From the NCBI RefSeq assembly GCF_002272895.1, contig NZ_MLAQ01000006.1, positions 1 through 64,000 of the forward strand: DNA of 64,000 bases, written 5' to 3'. Position numbers and translations under genes: made by a program. Numbering within the stretch: the stretch's first letter is position 1; each line of letters opens with the position of its first letter. The DNA is from Helicobacter sp. 12S02232-10. Lineage in GTDB: Bacteria > Campylobacterota > Campylobacteria > Campylobacterales > Helicobacteraceae. Of this stretch, positions 29,154-40,316 are shown one piece after another. Under the pieces are notes generated by a model. That model was not told where the DNA came from. It was given only the letters and a program-made list of their open reading frames with translations, and ran no database searches.

Positions 29154-30422
29154 GTGCGCTCAATCCTAATTTTATTTTTTTGTCTATTGGGATTTGCGTT
29201 TGCTTCAGATCTTAAAATTCTTCAAATCATTCCTTTTGGAACAAGTAGTGTTCGGATTACTTTTAATCAAGATATTTCAAAATTATCTTTTAAAGAGCAT
29301 TCGCTCAAAGATTTTAGAAGTTTTTTAGATATCCAAGCAGTTTTGGTTGTTTCAAGAAAAAATTATATTTTTTCTAATCAGACCCAAATATCTATCGCGC
29401 AAAATACACCTGAAATTGTCCGCATTGTTATCAAAACCAATAAAGACAGCACCTATCGCACTAAAATCGTAGAAAAACATCTTTACATCAGTATTGTTGA
29501 TAAACTTCCTGAACCTCAAGAAATAAAGAAACCGCCAAAGCGCGAGGAAAAAAAGCTTCCTGTGCAAAAAAAACCTTCTCAAGTTTCTCACAAGTCTAAC
29601 AATAACCAGTCATCCTCTCCGAAAAAACCTCAAGCTTCTCCTGTTCGCAAGACCCAACCTTCTGCACATTTGAATGGGTCAAAAGCAAGTCTTCATACCC
29701 GAGCAAAATCTTCTCTTGCCCCAGAAGCTCCAAAGGTTTCTAAAAAATACAAAATCGTAATCGATCCAGGTCACGGGGGTAAGGATTGTGGGGCGATGGG
29801 TGTGAGCAAGATATGTGAAAAAGTGATTGTTTTGAGTGTCTCAAAGTTTTTAGAGCAAGAGCTTAAAAAAAGAGGATATATTGTTTATATGACAAGAGAC
29901 AAAGACGTTTATATCAATTTGAAAGAACGAACCGATTTTGCCAATGCTAAGAATGTCGATTTGTTTGTTTCTATCCACGCCAATTCCGTTCCTAAGACTT
30001 CTAGCGATAGTCCTCAAGGTATTGAAACTTATTTTCTTTCCACTGCAAGGAGTGAGCGTGCTAGAAAGGTGGCTGAACTTGAAAACAAAGATGATGTGGA
30101 TGTAATGAATTATTTTTCTAAGTTTTCCTTTTTGAACTCTTTAAATTCACATCGTCTCATTGCTTCCAATAAACTTGCTATTGATATTCAATTTGGAATT
30201 TTAAGAGAACTCCGTAAGCATTATCAAGGCGTGGTTGATGGCGGGGTGAGAGAGGGACCTTTTTGGGTTTTGGCAGGCGCTTTAATGCCATCGGTTTTGA
30301 TTGAGATAGGCTATAATTCTAATCCCATTGAAGCTCGCAGAATTGATGATAAACGCTATCAGAGGTTTTTGGTTAAAGGGATAGCAGATGGGATTGAGGG
30401 TTATTTTGCCAAAAATTATTGA
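29154..30422 (+). CDS. amiA: N-acetylmuramoyl-L-alanine amidase (AmiA/AmiC type)
   Basis: 422 residues. Signal peptide MRSILILFFCLLGFAFA, an AMIN-like N-terminal domain to about residue 120, a Lys/Pro/Ser-rich linker (about 120-195), then an Amidase_3 domain. Zinc ligands fit IDPGHGGKD, the following Glu, and SIHANS; IEIGYNSNPIEARRI carries the catalytic Glu. It cleaves the stem peptide from MurNAc to separate daughter cells. The start is GTG 29154 with AGGAG 7 nt upstream. Helicobacter has one such enzyme, and its loss causes cell chaining. Confidence 0.9.
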   Translation: MRSILILFFCLLGFAFASDLKILQIIPFGTSSVRITFNQDISKLSFKEHSLKDFRSFLDIQAVLVVSRKNYIFSNQTQISIAQNTPEIVRIVIKTNKDSTYRTKIVEKHLYISIVDKLPEPQEIKKPPKREEKKLPVQKKPSQVSHKSNNNQSSSPKKPQASPVRKTQPSAHLNGSKASLHTRAKSSLAPEAPKVSKKYKIVIDPGHGGKDCGAMGVSKICEKVIVLSVSKFLEQELKKRGYIVYMTRDKDVYINLKERTDFANAKNVDLFVSIHANSVPKTSSDSPQGIETYFLSTARSERARKVAELENKDDVDVMNYFSKFSFLNSLNSHRLIASNKLAIDIQFGILRELRKHYQGVVDGGVREGPFWVLAGALMPSVLIEIGYNSNPIEARRIDDKRYQRFLVKGIADGIEGYFAKNY

Positions 30423-30434
30423 TCAGGGAGCGCA

Positions 30435-31286
30435 ATGAATAGACCAAACATTTATAAGGTTATTTTTTCATCGATATTTTTTTTACTTTTTGTTTTTACT
30501 GTTTTGGCGCTTTTGGTTTCTCAATTCAGCAATACTTTTTCGCAATTATTCTTAATTCTTACTAAAAATGATAGAGCTTATGATAACCTTGTCAAATTTT
30601 ATTATTTTTGCGGTATTTTGATGGCTTTGGGATATTTGATTTTTTCCTCTTGGATTAAAAAAGATATTTTTTTTCAGAAGCTAGTCGCATTTGGGATTTG
30701 TATTATTTTAATTTTTATTCTAATTTTTAGTCTGGATGGTACGAAATCTTTGGATTCAACAATATCAGGTTTGGTAGTTGGAGAAGGATTGAGGAATCTC
30801 TCTTTCTTTAATTTAGTGCGAATTAATTTTAGTTATATCATTGTTTCTGGATTTTTTTATTTTTTCTTTTTATTTTTTCCTTTAATACTTTTTAGTTTAG
30901 GTTTTCATTTTAATACAAAAAATAAAATTGGTAAATATTTGGCATTTTTTTGTCCTTCGATAAATGTTTGTTTAGTTGTTTTATTTGCCTCGGGATTTCA
31001 GGCTTATTATGACAAAAGTAATTTATTTTTATACATTGATTTTTTTATGTTTTACCTCGGATTTGTTTTGTTTATGCGCGTTTTTTTATCTCATAAGGAA
31101 TTTTTTGGGTTTTATGAATACGCTAATATCTTGATTTTTGCATTGGGCGTATTGGTGTGCTTGTTTTGTTCAAATACTCTTTCTCAGGCTGAAAATTATT
31201 ACAACGCACGTATGGCATTTTATATGCTAGCTTTTTTGGGTTGGTGCGGGGAGTGGATGTATCGGAGTTTCAAAGAAGAAAGCTAG
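30435..31286 (+). CDS. Polytopic inner-membrane protein of unknown function
   Basis: 283 residues with about eight predicted membrane helices (near 9-30, 57-75, 82-100, 130-155, 170-187, 196-215, 225-245, 262-277), very rich in Phe. No known motif was recognised. It starts 12 bp after the amidase gene with CAGGGAG upstream of the ATG, so it is probably co-transcribed with it; an equivalent membrane protein follows the amidase in other Helicobacter. It overlaps the 3' end of the opposed mqnA gene by 4 bp. Confidence 0.7.
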   Translation: MNRPNIYKVIFSSIFFLLFVFTVLALLVSQFSNTFSQLFLILTKNDRAYDNLVKFYYFCGILMALGYLIFSSWIKKDIFFQKLVAFGICIILIFILIFSLDGTKSLDSTISGLVVGEGLRNLSFFNLVRINFSYIIVSGFFYFFFLFFPLILFSLGFHFNTKNKIGKYLAFFCPSINVCLVVLFASGFQAYYDKSNLFLYIDFFMFYLGFVLFMRVFLSHKEFFGFYEYANILIFALGVLVCLFCSNTLSQAENYYNARMAFYMLAFLGWCGEWMYRSFKEES

Positions 31287-31966
31287 AAACGAGAGGGTTT
31301 TTTGATTTTTTTAAAGAGTAATTCGCGATAGAAGCGCTTGAGTCCGAGATGTTCTTTGGGACCTATTTTATAGTAAATGTGTTTCAGGTATTCGCGGATA
31401 TATTCTTTGGGTATGGAAGTTTTTTTAGAATATTGCATTAAGATATAGTGAGGGATTTTTATTCTTTTTTGATTAAATTCTTTTGAGAGGCGTCGATAAA
31501 AATCCCCATAAGTGTTAAAGCAAAATCTGCCAAAAACAAAAGGCAGATGTTTTTTTTCATACCAAATTTTACCCATATCTAAATGTTCGCCACCTTGATA
31601 ACGGTAGGCAAGTGCCCTGTCCCCAATAAGTACTTCTCCTTTTAGTCCTAAGACTTTGCATAAAGCGTTTGAGGTCGCAGACTGATAATCTTCAGCTTGG
31701 GGATTGGGAATAACGATGACACTCCATACACTTCCTTTTGAAATGATGGCGGAATTGGTCGTTTTATGTTTAAGCGCTGAATAATAACCGGCGATAGAAG
31801 AAATAAATCCAGCATCAATTCTTTGAAACAAAAAATCTTTATTTAGTTTAGCGGGATACGATTTTTTTAATTGTAAAAATTTTTTAAATCCCGAATTCAT
31901 TGGGTATGCCTTGATAAAAACATCAAAAGGTAAAAGATTGATATAATCTATTTTTCCAAAACGCAT
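31283..31966 (-). CDS. mqnA: Chorismate dehydratase MqnA (futalosine pathway)
   Basis: 227 residues. The start is ATG 31966 because a perfect AGGAGG lies 3 to 4 nt upstream and the product begins MRFGKIDYINLLPFDVF, the MqnA family start. Other features are RIDAGFISSIAGYYS and LIGDRALAY. MqnA makes 3-enolpyruvylbenzoate, the first committed step of the alternative menaquinone route used by Helicobacter and Campylobacter. Its product route supplies the quinone used by NapGH. It stands alone, convergent with the membrane-protein gene. Confidence 0.85.
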   Translation of the reverse strand: MRFGKIDYINLLPFDVFIKAYPMNSGFKKFLQLKKSYPAKLNKDFLFQRIDAGFISSIAGYYSALKHKTTNSAIISKGSVWSVIVIPNPQAEDYQSATSNALCKVLGLKGEVLIGDRALAYRYQGGEHLDMGKIWYEKKHLPFVFGRFCFNTYGDFYRRLSKEFNQKRIKIPHYILMQYSKKTSIPKEYIREYLKHIYYKIGPKEHLGLKRFYRELLFKKIKKPSRF

Positions 31967-32059
31967 ACGACCTCCTGTTGGCTTGGATTTGAAAATTTTA
32001 GCCAAGAATCATAATCATTGTATAAATTGTTATAAGGTTACGGAAAATAAATAACGCTA

Positions 32060-32093
32060 TTATCTCCTATATTCATTTGAATATAGGAGATAA
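32060..32093. repeat. Perfect 34-bp palindromic hairpin sequence
   Basis: TTATCTCCTATATTCA, TT, then TGAATATAGGAGATAA: 16-bp arms without a mismatch around a 2-nt centre, followed on the plus strand by ATTTTTATTATAC. It lies in the 263-bp divergent region between mqnA and the ABC-F gene, just upstream of a TATACT box (32102-32107). It could be an operator or the terminator of a short transcript. Confidence 0.6.
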
Positions 32094-32188
32094 ATTTTTA
32101 TTATACTTAGAATTTTTTTTGATGAGATTTTATAATAAAACTTGAGATTTTCAAAAATTATTTGATCTTGCAGCAATTTATATTTTGG

Positions 32189-32194
32189 TATGAT
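32189..32194 (+). promoter_or_regulatory. Likely ABC-F gene promoter -10 box
   Basis: TTTTGGTATGATTT has the same layout as the rpoD and TrkA-gene promoters in this window (TTTGG followed by TATAAT). The start would fall near 32201, about 29 nt before the ATG. Alternative -10 boxes lie at 32102 (TATACT) and 32131 (TATAAT). Confidence 0.45.
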
Positions 32195-32229
32195 TTTTCA
32201 TTTAATCTTAGTAAATTTGGAGTTTTTAA

Positions 32230-34164
32230 ATGGTATTGGCAAGTTTGCTTGATATTTGCAAACAATATGATTATAAAGTGATTTTAAAAAATATTGATTT
32301 TTCGATTCATAAAGGCGAAAAAATTGCAATTGTGGGTAAAAATGGCAGTGGCAAAAGCACATTGCTTAAAATTCTTTCAGGCGAGATTGAGCAAGATAGC
32401 GGGGAGCGTATTGTTCGAAATAATCTTAAGATTTTAAGCTTACCTCAAAATCCTATTTTTGATCCTTTAATGAGCGTGAAAGAGGTTTGTCAAGAAAGCC
32501 TTAAAGAGCTTCAAGAAGCTCACAAGAGACTTGAAGTGATCAATCTTGAAATGACCCAAAATCCTGCTATTAAAAACGAAATTTCAGAGGAACAAGGCCA
32601 ACTTATCAGTTTTATAGATGGACATAAGGCTTGGGATTTGGACAATAAGGTGGAAGAAATTTTAGAGCGTTTTGATATGAAAGCGATTTCTGATCGTTTG
32701 GCAAATACTTTAAGTGGGGGCGAACAGAAGCGTTTAGCGCTTGCAGGATTGCTGTTAAAAAATGCAGATATTCTGATTCTTGATGAGCCTACCAATCATT
32801 TGGATGTTCAGGCAGTCGAGTTTTTGGAAGAAATGATAAAAAATCTTGCTTGCAGTGTCGTGTTTATCAGTCACGATCGCTATTTTATTGAAAGTCTTGC
32901 CCATAGGGTCGTAGAGATTGATGAGGGGAAACTTTTGAGTTTTGATGGGGGGTATGGAAATTATTTACGAAAAAAAGAGGAAATCTTAAATCATCTTGCC
33001 AAAGAACAAGAACATCTTCTTAAGCTCTTAAAAAGCGAGGAAGAGTGGCTTCAAAAAGGTGTGCAAGCTAGAAGAAAACGCAATGAAGGGCGGAAAGCCA
33101 GAGTTTTGCAAATGAGAGAGACAGCTAAGAGCAATCCTGCAATCATTGCCAAAATGCGCCTTGAGCTTGAAAGGGAAAAGAAGCATTTTAATCGCCAAGA
33201 AAGCATAAATGCTAGAAAGATGCTTTTTGAATGTGAAAATATTTCTAAGAAAATAGAGGATAGATTTTTGATTAAAAATCTTTCTTTAAGAATTTTACAA
33301 AAAGATAAAATTGCAATTGTGGGCAAAAATGGCAGTGGCAAAAGCACGTTGCTTAAAATTCTCTTGGGTGAGATTGAGCAAGATGAGGGCATTATCAAAA
33401 GAGGGGAGATGAAAATTGGGTATTTTGACCAACATAGAAAAATGCTTGATGAAGATAAAAACCTGCTTGAGACTTTTTGCCCCAATGGAGGCGATCATAT
33501 TGAAGTTAGGGGAAAAAATATCCACGTTTTTGGGTATCTGAAAAATTTTTTATTTCCAAAGGAATTTTTGGATAAAAAGATTGCTTATTTGAGTGGAGGA
33601 GAAAAAAACAGAGTTGCTTTAGCCCTCTTGTTTGCAAGAAAATATGATTGTTTGATTTTAGATGAACCGACAAATGATTTAGATATTGCGACGATTAATA
33701 TTTTGGAAGAATATCTGCGAAGTTTTGAAGGTGCAGTGATTTTTGTCAGTCATGATCGTTATTTTGTCGATAAAATCGCCCAGAAGCTACTTGTTTTTAA
33801 GGGAGAGGGGATTTGTGAGGAGATTTATACAGATTATAGTCAATATTTAGATATGTGTAAGGAACTTGAGGAATATGAGGATTTGCAAAAAGAATTTAAA
33901 GACCAAAAGCTCTCTATAAAGCCTAAAAAGGCGACAAAGTTAAGCTACAAGGAAGCCAGAGAGCTTGAAGTGCTTCCTTTTGAAATTGAAAAATTAGAAG
34001 AGATTATCAAGTCTTTGGAAAACACTCTTGGAAATCCTGATACTTATGCGTTAAAAACCATTGAAGAAATGGCTTTGGATTTGCAAAAGGCAAAAGAAGA
34101 TTTGGAATGTAAAATCCAAAGGTATTTTGCATTAGAAGAAAAGCATCAGGCGTTTGAGCGTTAA
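32230..34164 (+). CDS. ABC-F family ATPase (Uup/EttA-like)
   Basis: 644 residues with two ABC domains in one chain and no membrane segment. Walker A motifs are GKNGSGKSTLLK in both halves, signature motifs LSGGEQKR and LSGGEKNR, and Walker B ILILDEPTNHLD and CLILDEPTNDLD. The inter-domain linker has the charged EWLQKGVQARRKRNEGRKARV pattern, and a C-terminal coiled coil (about 560-640) resembles Uup. ABC-F proteins act on ribosomes, relieving stalls or protecting against antibiotics. The exact subgroup is not certain. Confidence 0.9.
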   Translation: MVLASLLDICKQYDYKVILKNIDFSIHKGEKIAIVGKNGSGKSTLLKILSGEIEQDSGERIVRNNLKILSLPQNPIFDPLMSVKEVCQESLKELQEAHKRLEVINLEMTQNPAIKNEISEEQGQLISFIDGHKAWDLDNKVEEILERFDMKAISDRLANTLSGGEQKRLALAGLLLKNADILILDEPTNHLDVQAVEFLEEMIKNLACSVVFISHDRYFIESLAHRVVEIDEGKLLSFDGGYGNYLRKKEEILNHLAKEQEHLLKLLKSEEEWLQKGVQARRKRNEGRKARVLQMRETAKSNPAIIAKMRLELEREKKHFNRQESINARKMLFECENISKKIEDRFLIKNLSLRILQKDKIAIVGKNGSGKSTLLKILLGEIEQDEGIIKRGEMKIGYFDQHRKMLDEDKNLLETFCPNGGDHIEVRGKNIHVFGYLKNFLFPKEFLDKKIAYLSGGEKNRVALALLFARKYDCLILDEPTNDLDIATINILEEYLRSFEGAVIFVSHDRYFVDKIAQKLLVFKGEGICEEIYTDYSQYLDMCKELEEYEDLQKEFKDQKLSIKPKKATKLSYKEARELEVLPFEIEKLEEIIKSLENTLGNPDTYALKTIEEMALDLQKAKEDLECKIQRYFALEEKHQAFER

Positions 34165-34307
34165 AGGACAAGAGATTTTATGTAACGATTTGATACATTT
34201 TGAGCAAAAAGAGCTTCATTGCGATTGTTTTATTATTAAGCAAATTTTGATTATTATATACTCGTCTAAAATAAAAATTATCGGCTTAAAAATATAAGGA
34301 GATTGCG

Positions 34308-36869
34308 ATGCAAGATTTTATCAGTGATTACAAACAAGCGCAAGATTTAAGGGAGCGCGAAGGGATTCCCCCGCTTCCTTTGAATGCGGGGCAGGTAAAG
34401 GAAGTTATTGGGATTTTGACAAATACTTCAGCCACCAAGTCAGACAAGGATTTTGCAAAGGAACTTTTGATCCACCGCGTAAGTCCAGGTGTCGATGAAG
34501 GGGCAAAGATCAAGGCGGAATTTTTAGGAAAAGTTTCTAAAGGAGAAATAAAATGTGATGATTTCTCCGCTTTGGAAGCCATTAAATATCTAGGCACAAT
34601 GCTTGGAGGTTACAATGTTGCTTTTTTAATCGAAGGCATTCAAAGTAAAGATCAAAAAATAGCCCAAGAAGCTGCCAATGCCTTAAAACATACATTGCTT
34701 GTGTATGAGGCGTTTGATGAAGTAGCCAAGCTGAGCCAAAACAACCCTTTAGCTAAAGAAATCATTCAATCTTGGGCGGATGCAGAATGGTTTTTGAACA
34801 AGGAAGCATTGCCTGAAGTGATGGAAATATGTGTTTTAAAGATTGATGGAGAGACCAATACTGATGATTTGAGTCCGGCATCAGATGCTTTCACACGAAG
34901 CGATATCCCTTTGCACGCTAAAGCAATGCTTAAAAGTCGTGTGCCTGAATACGAAAAACGCCTGCAAGCCATTAAGTCTAAAGGCATTCCTGTTGCTTAT
35001 GTAGGGGATGTTGTTGGAACAGGAAGCTCAAGAAAATCAGCTTGCAATTCAATTATGTGGCATTTTGGTCACGAAATCCCTTATGTTCCCAACAAGAAAA
35101 CTGGAGGTGTTGTGATTGGAGGTGTGATTGCACCTATATTTTTCAATACTTGCGAGGATAGTGGAGCTTTACCCATTATTGCAGATGTCAAAAATTTGAA
35201 AGAAGGGGATGTGATAAAAATCTATCCCTATAAGGGCGTGATTGAGCTTGATGGAAAGACAATCAGTTCTTTTGAGCTTACGCCCAATACCATTTTTGAT
35301 GAAATGAGGGCAGGAGGTCGAATCCCCTTAATTATCGGTAGAGGTTTAACAAATAAGGCAAGAAAATTTTTGGGCTTGGGAGAATCTGATGTATTTGCCA
35401 AACCTGAAATTCCTAAAGATACCGGAAAGGGCTATACTTTAGCTCAAAAGATTGTTGGTAAAGCTTGCGGGGTTACAGGGATTCGTCCTGGTGCTTATTG
35501 TGAGCCTAAAGCAACGACTGTGGGCAGTCAGGATACTACTGGAGCGATGACTAGAGATGAGGTGAAAGAGTTGGCAAGTTTGAGCTTTAGTTCAGATTTT
35601 GTATTGCAGAGCTTTTGTCATACGGCTGCTTATCCAAAACCTGCAGATGTAAGTTTGCAGGCTACTTTGCCTGAATTTATGACTTCTCGCGGAGGTGTGG
35701 CACTTCGTCCAAAAGATGGTATTATCCACTCTTGGATCAATCGAATGTGTTTGCCTGATACTTTAGGGACAGGAGGAGATAGCCACACAAGATTTCCCAT
35801 AGGTCTTAGTTTTCCTGCTGGAAGCGGGCTTGTGGCATTTGCTGCTGTAACAGGTGCAATGCCTTTGAATATGCCCGAATCCGTGTTGGTACGCTTTAAA
35901 GGAACCTTAAATCCTGGGATTACTTTGAGGGATTTGGTTAATGCCATTCCTTATTATGCGATCAAGCAAGGATTATTGACCGTAGAAAAAAAGGGCAAGA
36001 AAAATATTTTTAACGGGCGTATTTTAGAAATTGAGGGCTTAGGAGATATTAAGGTTGAACAAGCATTTGAATTAAGTGATGCAAGTGCGGAAAGAAGTGC
36101 TGCAGCTTGCAGTATTTTGCTCAATAAAGAACCGATTATTGAATATTTGCGCTCCAATATCGAATTGATTGAAAAAATGATCCAAGATGGGTATCAAAAT
36201 GCAGAAACTTTAAAACGCCGTGCAAATAAAATGCGTGAATGGATAGATAATCCTGTGCTTTTACAACCTGATAAGGACGCAGACTACGCTGCTGTGATTG
36301 AGATTGATTTGGCTGATGTTAAAGAGCCAATTTTGGCTTGCCCCAATGATCCTGATGATGTGGCGACATTAAGTGAAATTTTATCCAACCCTCAAAGACC
36401 TCACCATATCGATGAAGTTTTCATCGGCAGTTGTATGACTAATATTGGTCATTTTAGAGCATTTGGCGAAATAGTCAAGGGAGTAGGAGCTTCTCCGACA
36501 AGAGTTTGGATCGCCCCACCTACGAAGATGGATGAAAAACAACTCACAAAAGAAGGCTATCTTTCTATATTTGGAGCTGCGGGGGCTAGAATGGAAATAC
36601 CTGGTTGCAGTCTTTGTATGGGCAATCAAGCTAGAGTTAAAGATAATGCGGTTGTTTTTTCTACTTCTACAAGAAATTTTGATAATCGTATGGGAAAAGG
36701 AGCGCAAGTTTATTTGGGAAGTGCGGAACTTGGAGCGGTTTGTGCGCTTTTGGGAAGATTACCAAGCGCGCAGGAGTATCTTAAATTAGTACCTGAAAAA
36801 TTACAAGGAAAGAAAGAAAATATTTACAAATATTTGAATTTCAATTTGATGGAAGATTTTAGTCTATAA
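34308..36869 (+). CDS. acnB: Bifunctional aconitate hydratase 2 / 2-methylisocitrate dehydratase (AcnB)
   Basis: 853 residues, usual AcnB length, with the N-terminal HEAT-like domain (about 1-155), the swivel domain next, and the catalytic domain last. The [4Fe-4S] cysteines are in [17 protein letters not shown] and [22 protein letters not shown] and [12 protein letters not shown] are family motifs. It interconverts citrate and isocitrate. TATAAGGAG precedes the ATG. The upstream gap 34165-34307 is AT-rich with a possible TATACT -10 near 34257. Confidence 0.97.
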   Translation: MQDFISDYKQAQDLREREGIPPLPLNAGQVKEVIGILTNTSATKSDKDFAKELLIHRVSPGVDEGAKIKAEFLGKVSKGEIKCDDFSALEAIKYLGTMLGGYNVAFLIEGIQSKDQKIAQEAANALKHTLLVYEAFDEVAKLSQNNPLAKEIIQSWADAEWFLNKEALPEVMEICVLKIDGETNTDDLSPASDAFTRSDIPLHAKAMLKSRVPEYEKRLQAIKSKGIPVAYVGDVVGTGSSRKSACNSIMWHFGHEIPYVPNKKTGGVVIGGVIAPIFFNTCEDSGALPIIADVKNLKEGDVIKIYPYKGVIELDGKTISSFELTPNTIFDEMRAGGRIPLIIGRGLTNKARKFLGLGESDVFAKPEIPKDTGKGYTLAQKIVGKACGVTGIRPGAYCEPKATTVGSQDTTGAMTRDEVKELASLSFSSDFVLQSFCHTAAYPKPADVSLQATLPEFMTSRGGVALRPKDGIIHSWINRMCLPDTLGTGGDSHTRFPIGLSFPAGSGLVAFAAVTGAMPLNMPESVLVRFKGTLNPGITLRDLVNAIPYYAIKQGLLTVEKKGKKNIFNGRILEIEGLGDIKVEQAFELSDASAERSAAACSILLNKEPIIEYLRSNIELIEKMIQDGYQNAETLKRRANKMREWIDNPVLLQPDKDADYAAVIEIDLADVKEPILACPNDPDDVATLSEILSNPQRPHHIDEVFIGSCMTNIGHFRAFGEIVKGVGASPTRVWIAPPTKMDEKQLTKEGYLSIFGAAGARMEIPGCSLCMGNQARVKDNAVVFSTSTRNFDNRMGKGAQVYLGSAELGAVCALLGRLPSAQEYLKLVPEKLQGKKENIYKYLNFNLMEDFSL

Positions 36870-36920
36870 TTCATTTTATCGTAATGGTTATCAACGCCTG
36901 AATTCTTTTTTGAATCAGGC
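36865..36920 (+). promoter_or_regulatory. Promoter, FNR-like half-match and leader hairpin ahead of the crp-like operon
   Basis: TATAAT at 36865-36870 overlaps the acnB stop. GTAATGGTTATCAA (36881-36894) matches the FNR consensus at 8 of 10 positions and would lie just after the start point, where a regulator would repress. GCCTGAATTC and GAATCAGGC (36896-36920) form a hairpin with a T-rich loop. Autoregulation is a guess. Confidence 0.35.
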
Positions 36921-36935
36921 AGACAGGGAGATAAA

Positions 36936-37064
36936 ATGTTAAGATCACTTTTGTTTGTCGAGCTTCAAAATAAATCTTTTTTTCCAAAAATCTATTCATC
37001 TGATTATGGTGATATTTTAAATATCCTTGATTTTATTTTAAAAAATGATTATAAAGGAGCTTAA
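36936..37064 (+). CDS. Small ORF (42 residues) upstream of the Crp/Fnr-type regulator
   Basis: Codes for MLRSLLFVELQNKSFFPKIY plus 22 more residues, ending NDYKGA. It has a good ribosome site, AGGGAG 5 nt before the ATG. Its last codons contain the AAAGGAG that serves the next gene, so the two are probably translationally coupled. No family was recognised. It may be a regulatory leader peptide or a small protein of the same operon. Confidence 0.4.
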   Translation: MLRSLLFVELQNKSFFPKIYSSDYGDILNILDFILKNDYKGA

Positions 37065-37068
37065 TCAT

Positions 37069-37734
37069 TTGATAGAAAAATTAAGGACACTTTCTTTATT
37101 CCAAAATATGAACGATTCTTTTTTGTCTGAAATTTATACTTTCAGTAAAATAAAATCTTATCCCAAGGATTTTATTTTATTTTATGAGGGACAAAAAATA
37201 GAGCAATTTTTATTTTTACTCAGTGGAGCTGTAAGCATTGATAAATTTGATCGTTTCGGGAATAAAAAATATCTTTATAGTATTCATTCCACTCACGATG
37301 ATCACGATGATTTTTCACTTATTAACGATATTGATTTTGAAGAAATTAAAACCTTTGGAAATGCTTCTATTTTGGAAGATAGTGAAATATTAAGCATTGA
37401 TGCCAAAAAACTCCTTGAAGCAGCTAAACGCGAAGTCACTTTTTTTCAAAATCTAACCAAGCAAATTATTTTCAAAAATCAAATACTCAATCAAATCATC
37501 AATCGTGATATTATTTTTGATGCGATGGCAAAGCTTGCCTATATGCTTGATAAATATCTTTATCGTTTCAATTCAACGCAGCGCCAAGAGATTGCTCACC
37601 AGCTTAATATTCAGCCTGAGACACTCTCTAGAATTTTAAAGAAACTCAAACAAGATGAAATTATTGGGACCGATGATGGTGGAAACGTAACGATTGTAGA
37701 TAAAATTAGACTCCAAGAAATTTATAAAATATAA
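37069..37734 (+). CDS. Crp/Fnr-superfamily transcription regulator (Nss/FNR-like)
   Basis: 221 residues from TTG 37069, chosen because AAAGGAG lies 9 nt upstream; an in-frame ATG at 37045 has no ribosome site. A cyclic nucleotide-binding fold (about 5-120) is followed by a C-terminal winged helix (TQRQEIAHQLNIQPETLSRILKKLKQ). The recognition helix has ETLSR, the E..SR set used by FNR for TTGAT half-sites. No cysteine occurs, so it cannot carry an FNR-type Fe-S cluster. The loop of the sensor fold has a His/Asp-rich run (HSTHDDHDD). It is likely an Nss-type nitrate/nitrosative regulator acting on nap; this is inferred. The membrane sensor gene follows 9 bp later. Confidence 0.8.
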   Translation: MIEKLRTLSLFQNMNDSFLSEIYTFSKIKSYPKDFILFYEGQKIEQFLFLLSGAVSIDKFDRFGNKKYLYSIHSTHDDHDDFSLINDIDFEEIKTFGNASILEDSEILSIDAKKLLEAAKREVTFFQNLTKQIIFKNQILNQIINRDIIFDAMAKLAYMLDKYLYRFNSTQRQEIAHQLNIQPETLSRILKKLKQDEIIGTDDGGNVTIVDKIRLQEIYKI

Positions 37735-37743
37735 GAGGAAAAA

Positions 37744-40253
<2,510 letters not shown>

Positions 40254-40266
40254 TTAAACCTTTTGG

Positions 40267-40272
40267 TATAAT
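40267..40272 (+). promoter_or_regulatory. Promoter -10 box for the TrkA-domain/aroB/mscS/mtaB/ftsH-like/bioV operon
   Basis: CTTTTGGTATAATC contains a perfect TATAAT in the 66-bp gap between the divergent tgt and TrkA-domain genes. Transcription would start near 40279, about 38 nt before the TTG start codon. The next five genes are spaced by 2 bp or overlap, so they probably share this promoter. Confidence 0.55.
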
Positions 40273-40316
40273 CATAAAGCTTTTTTAATCAAGGGAAAAT
40301 ATTTTAAAGGGGTATT

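Noticed and set aside
36881-36894. FNR box before the crp-like operon
   Set aside because: GTAATGGTTATCAA fits at 8 of 10 positions only and lies after the predicted start; kept as part of a low-confidence regulatory feature, not as a firm site.
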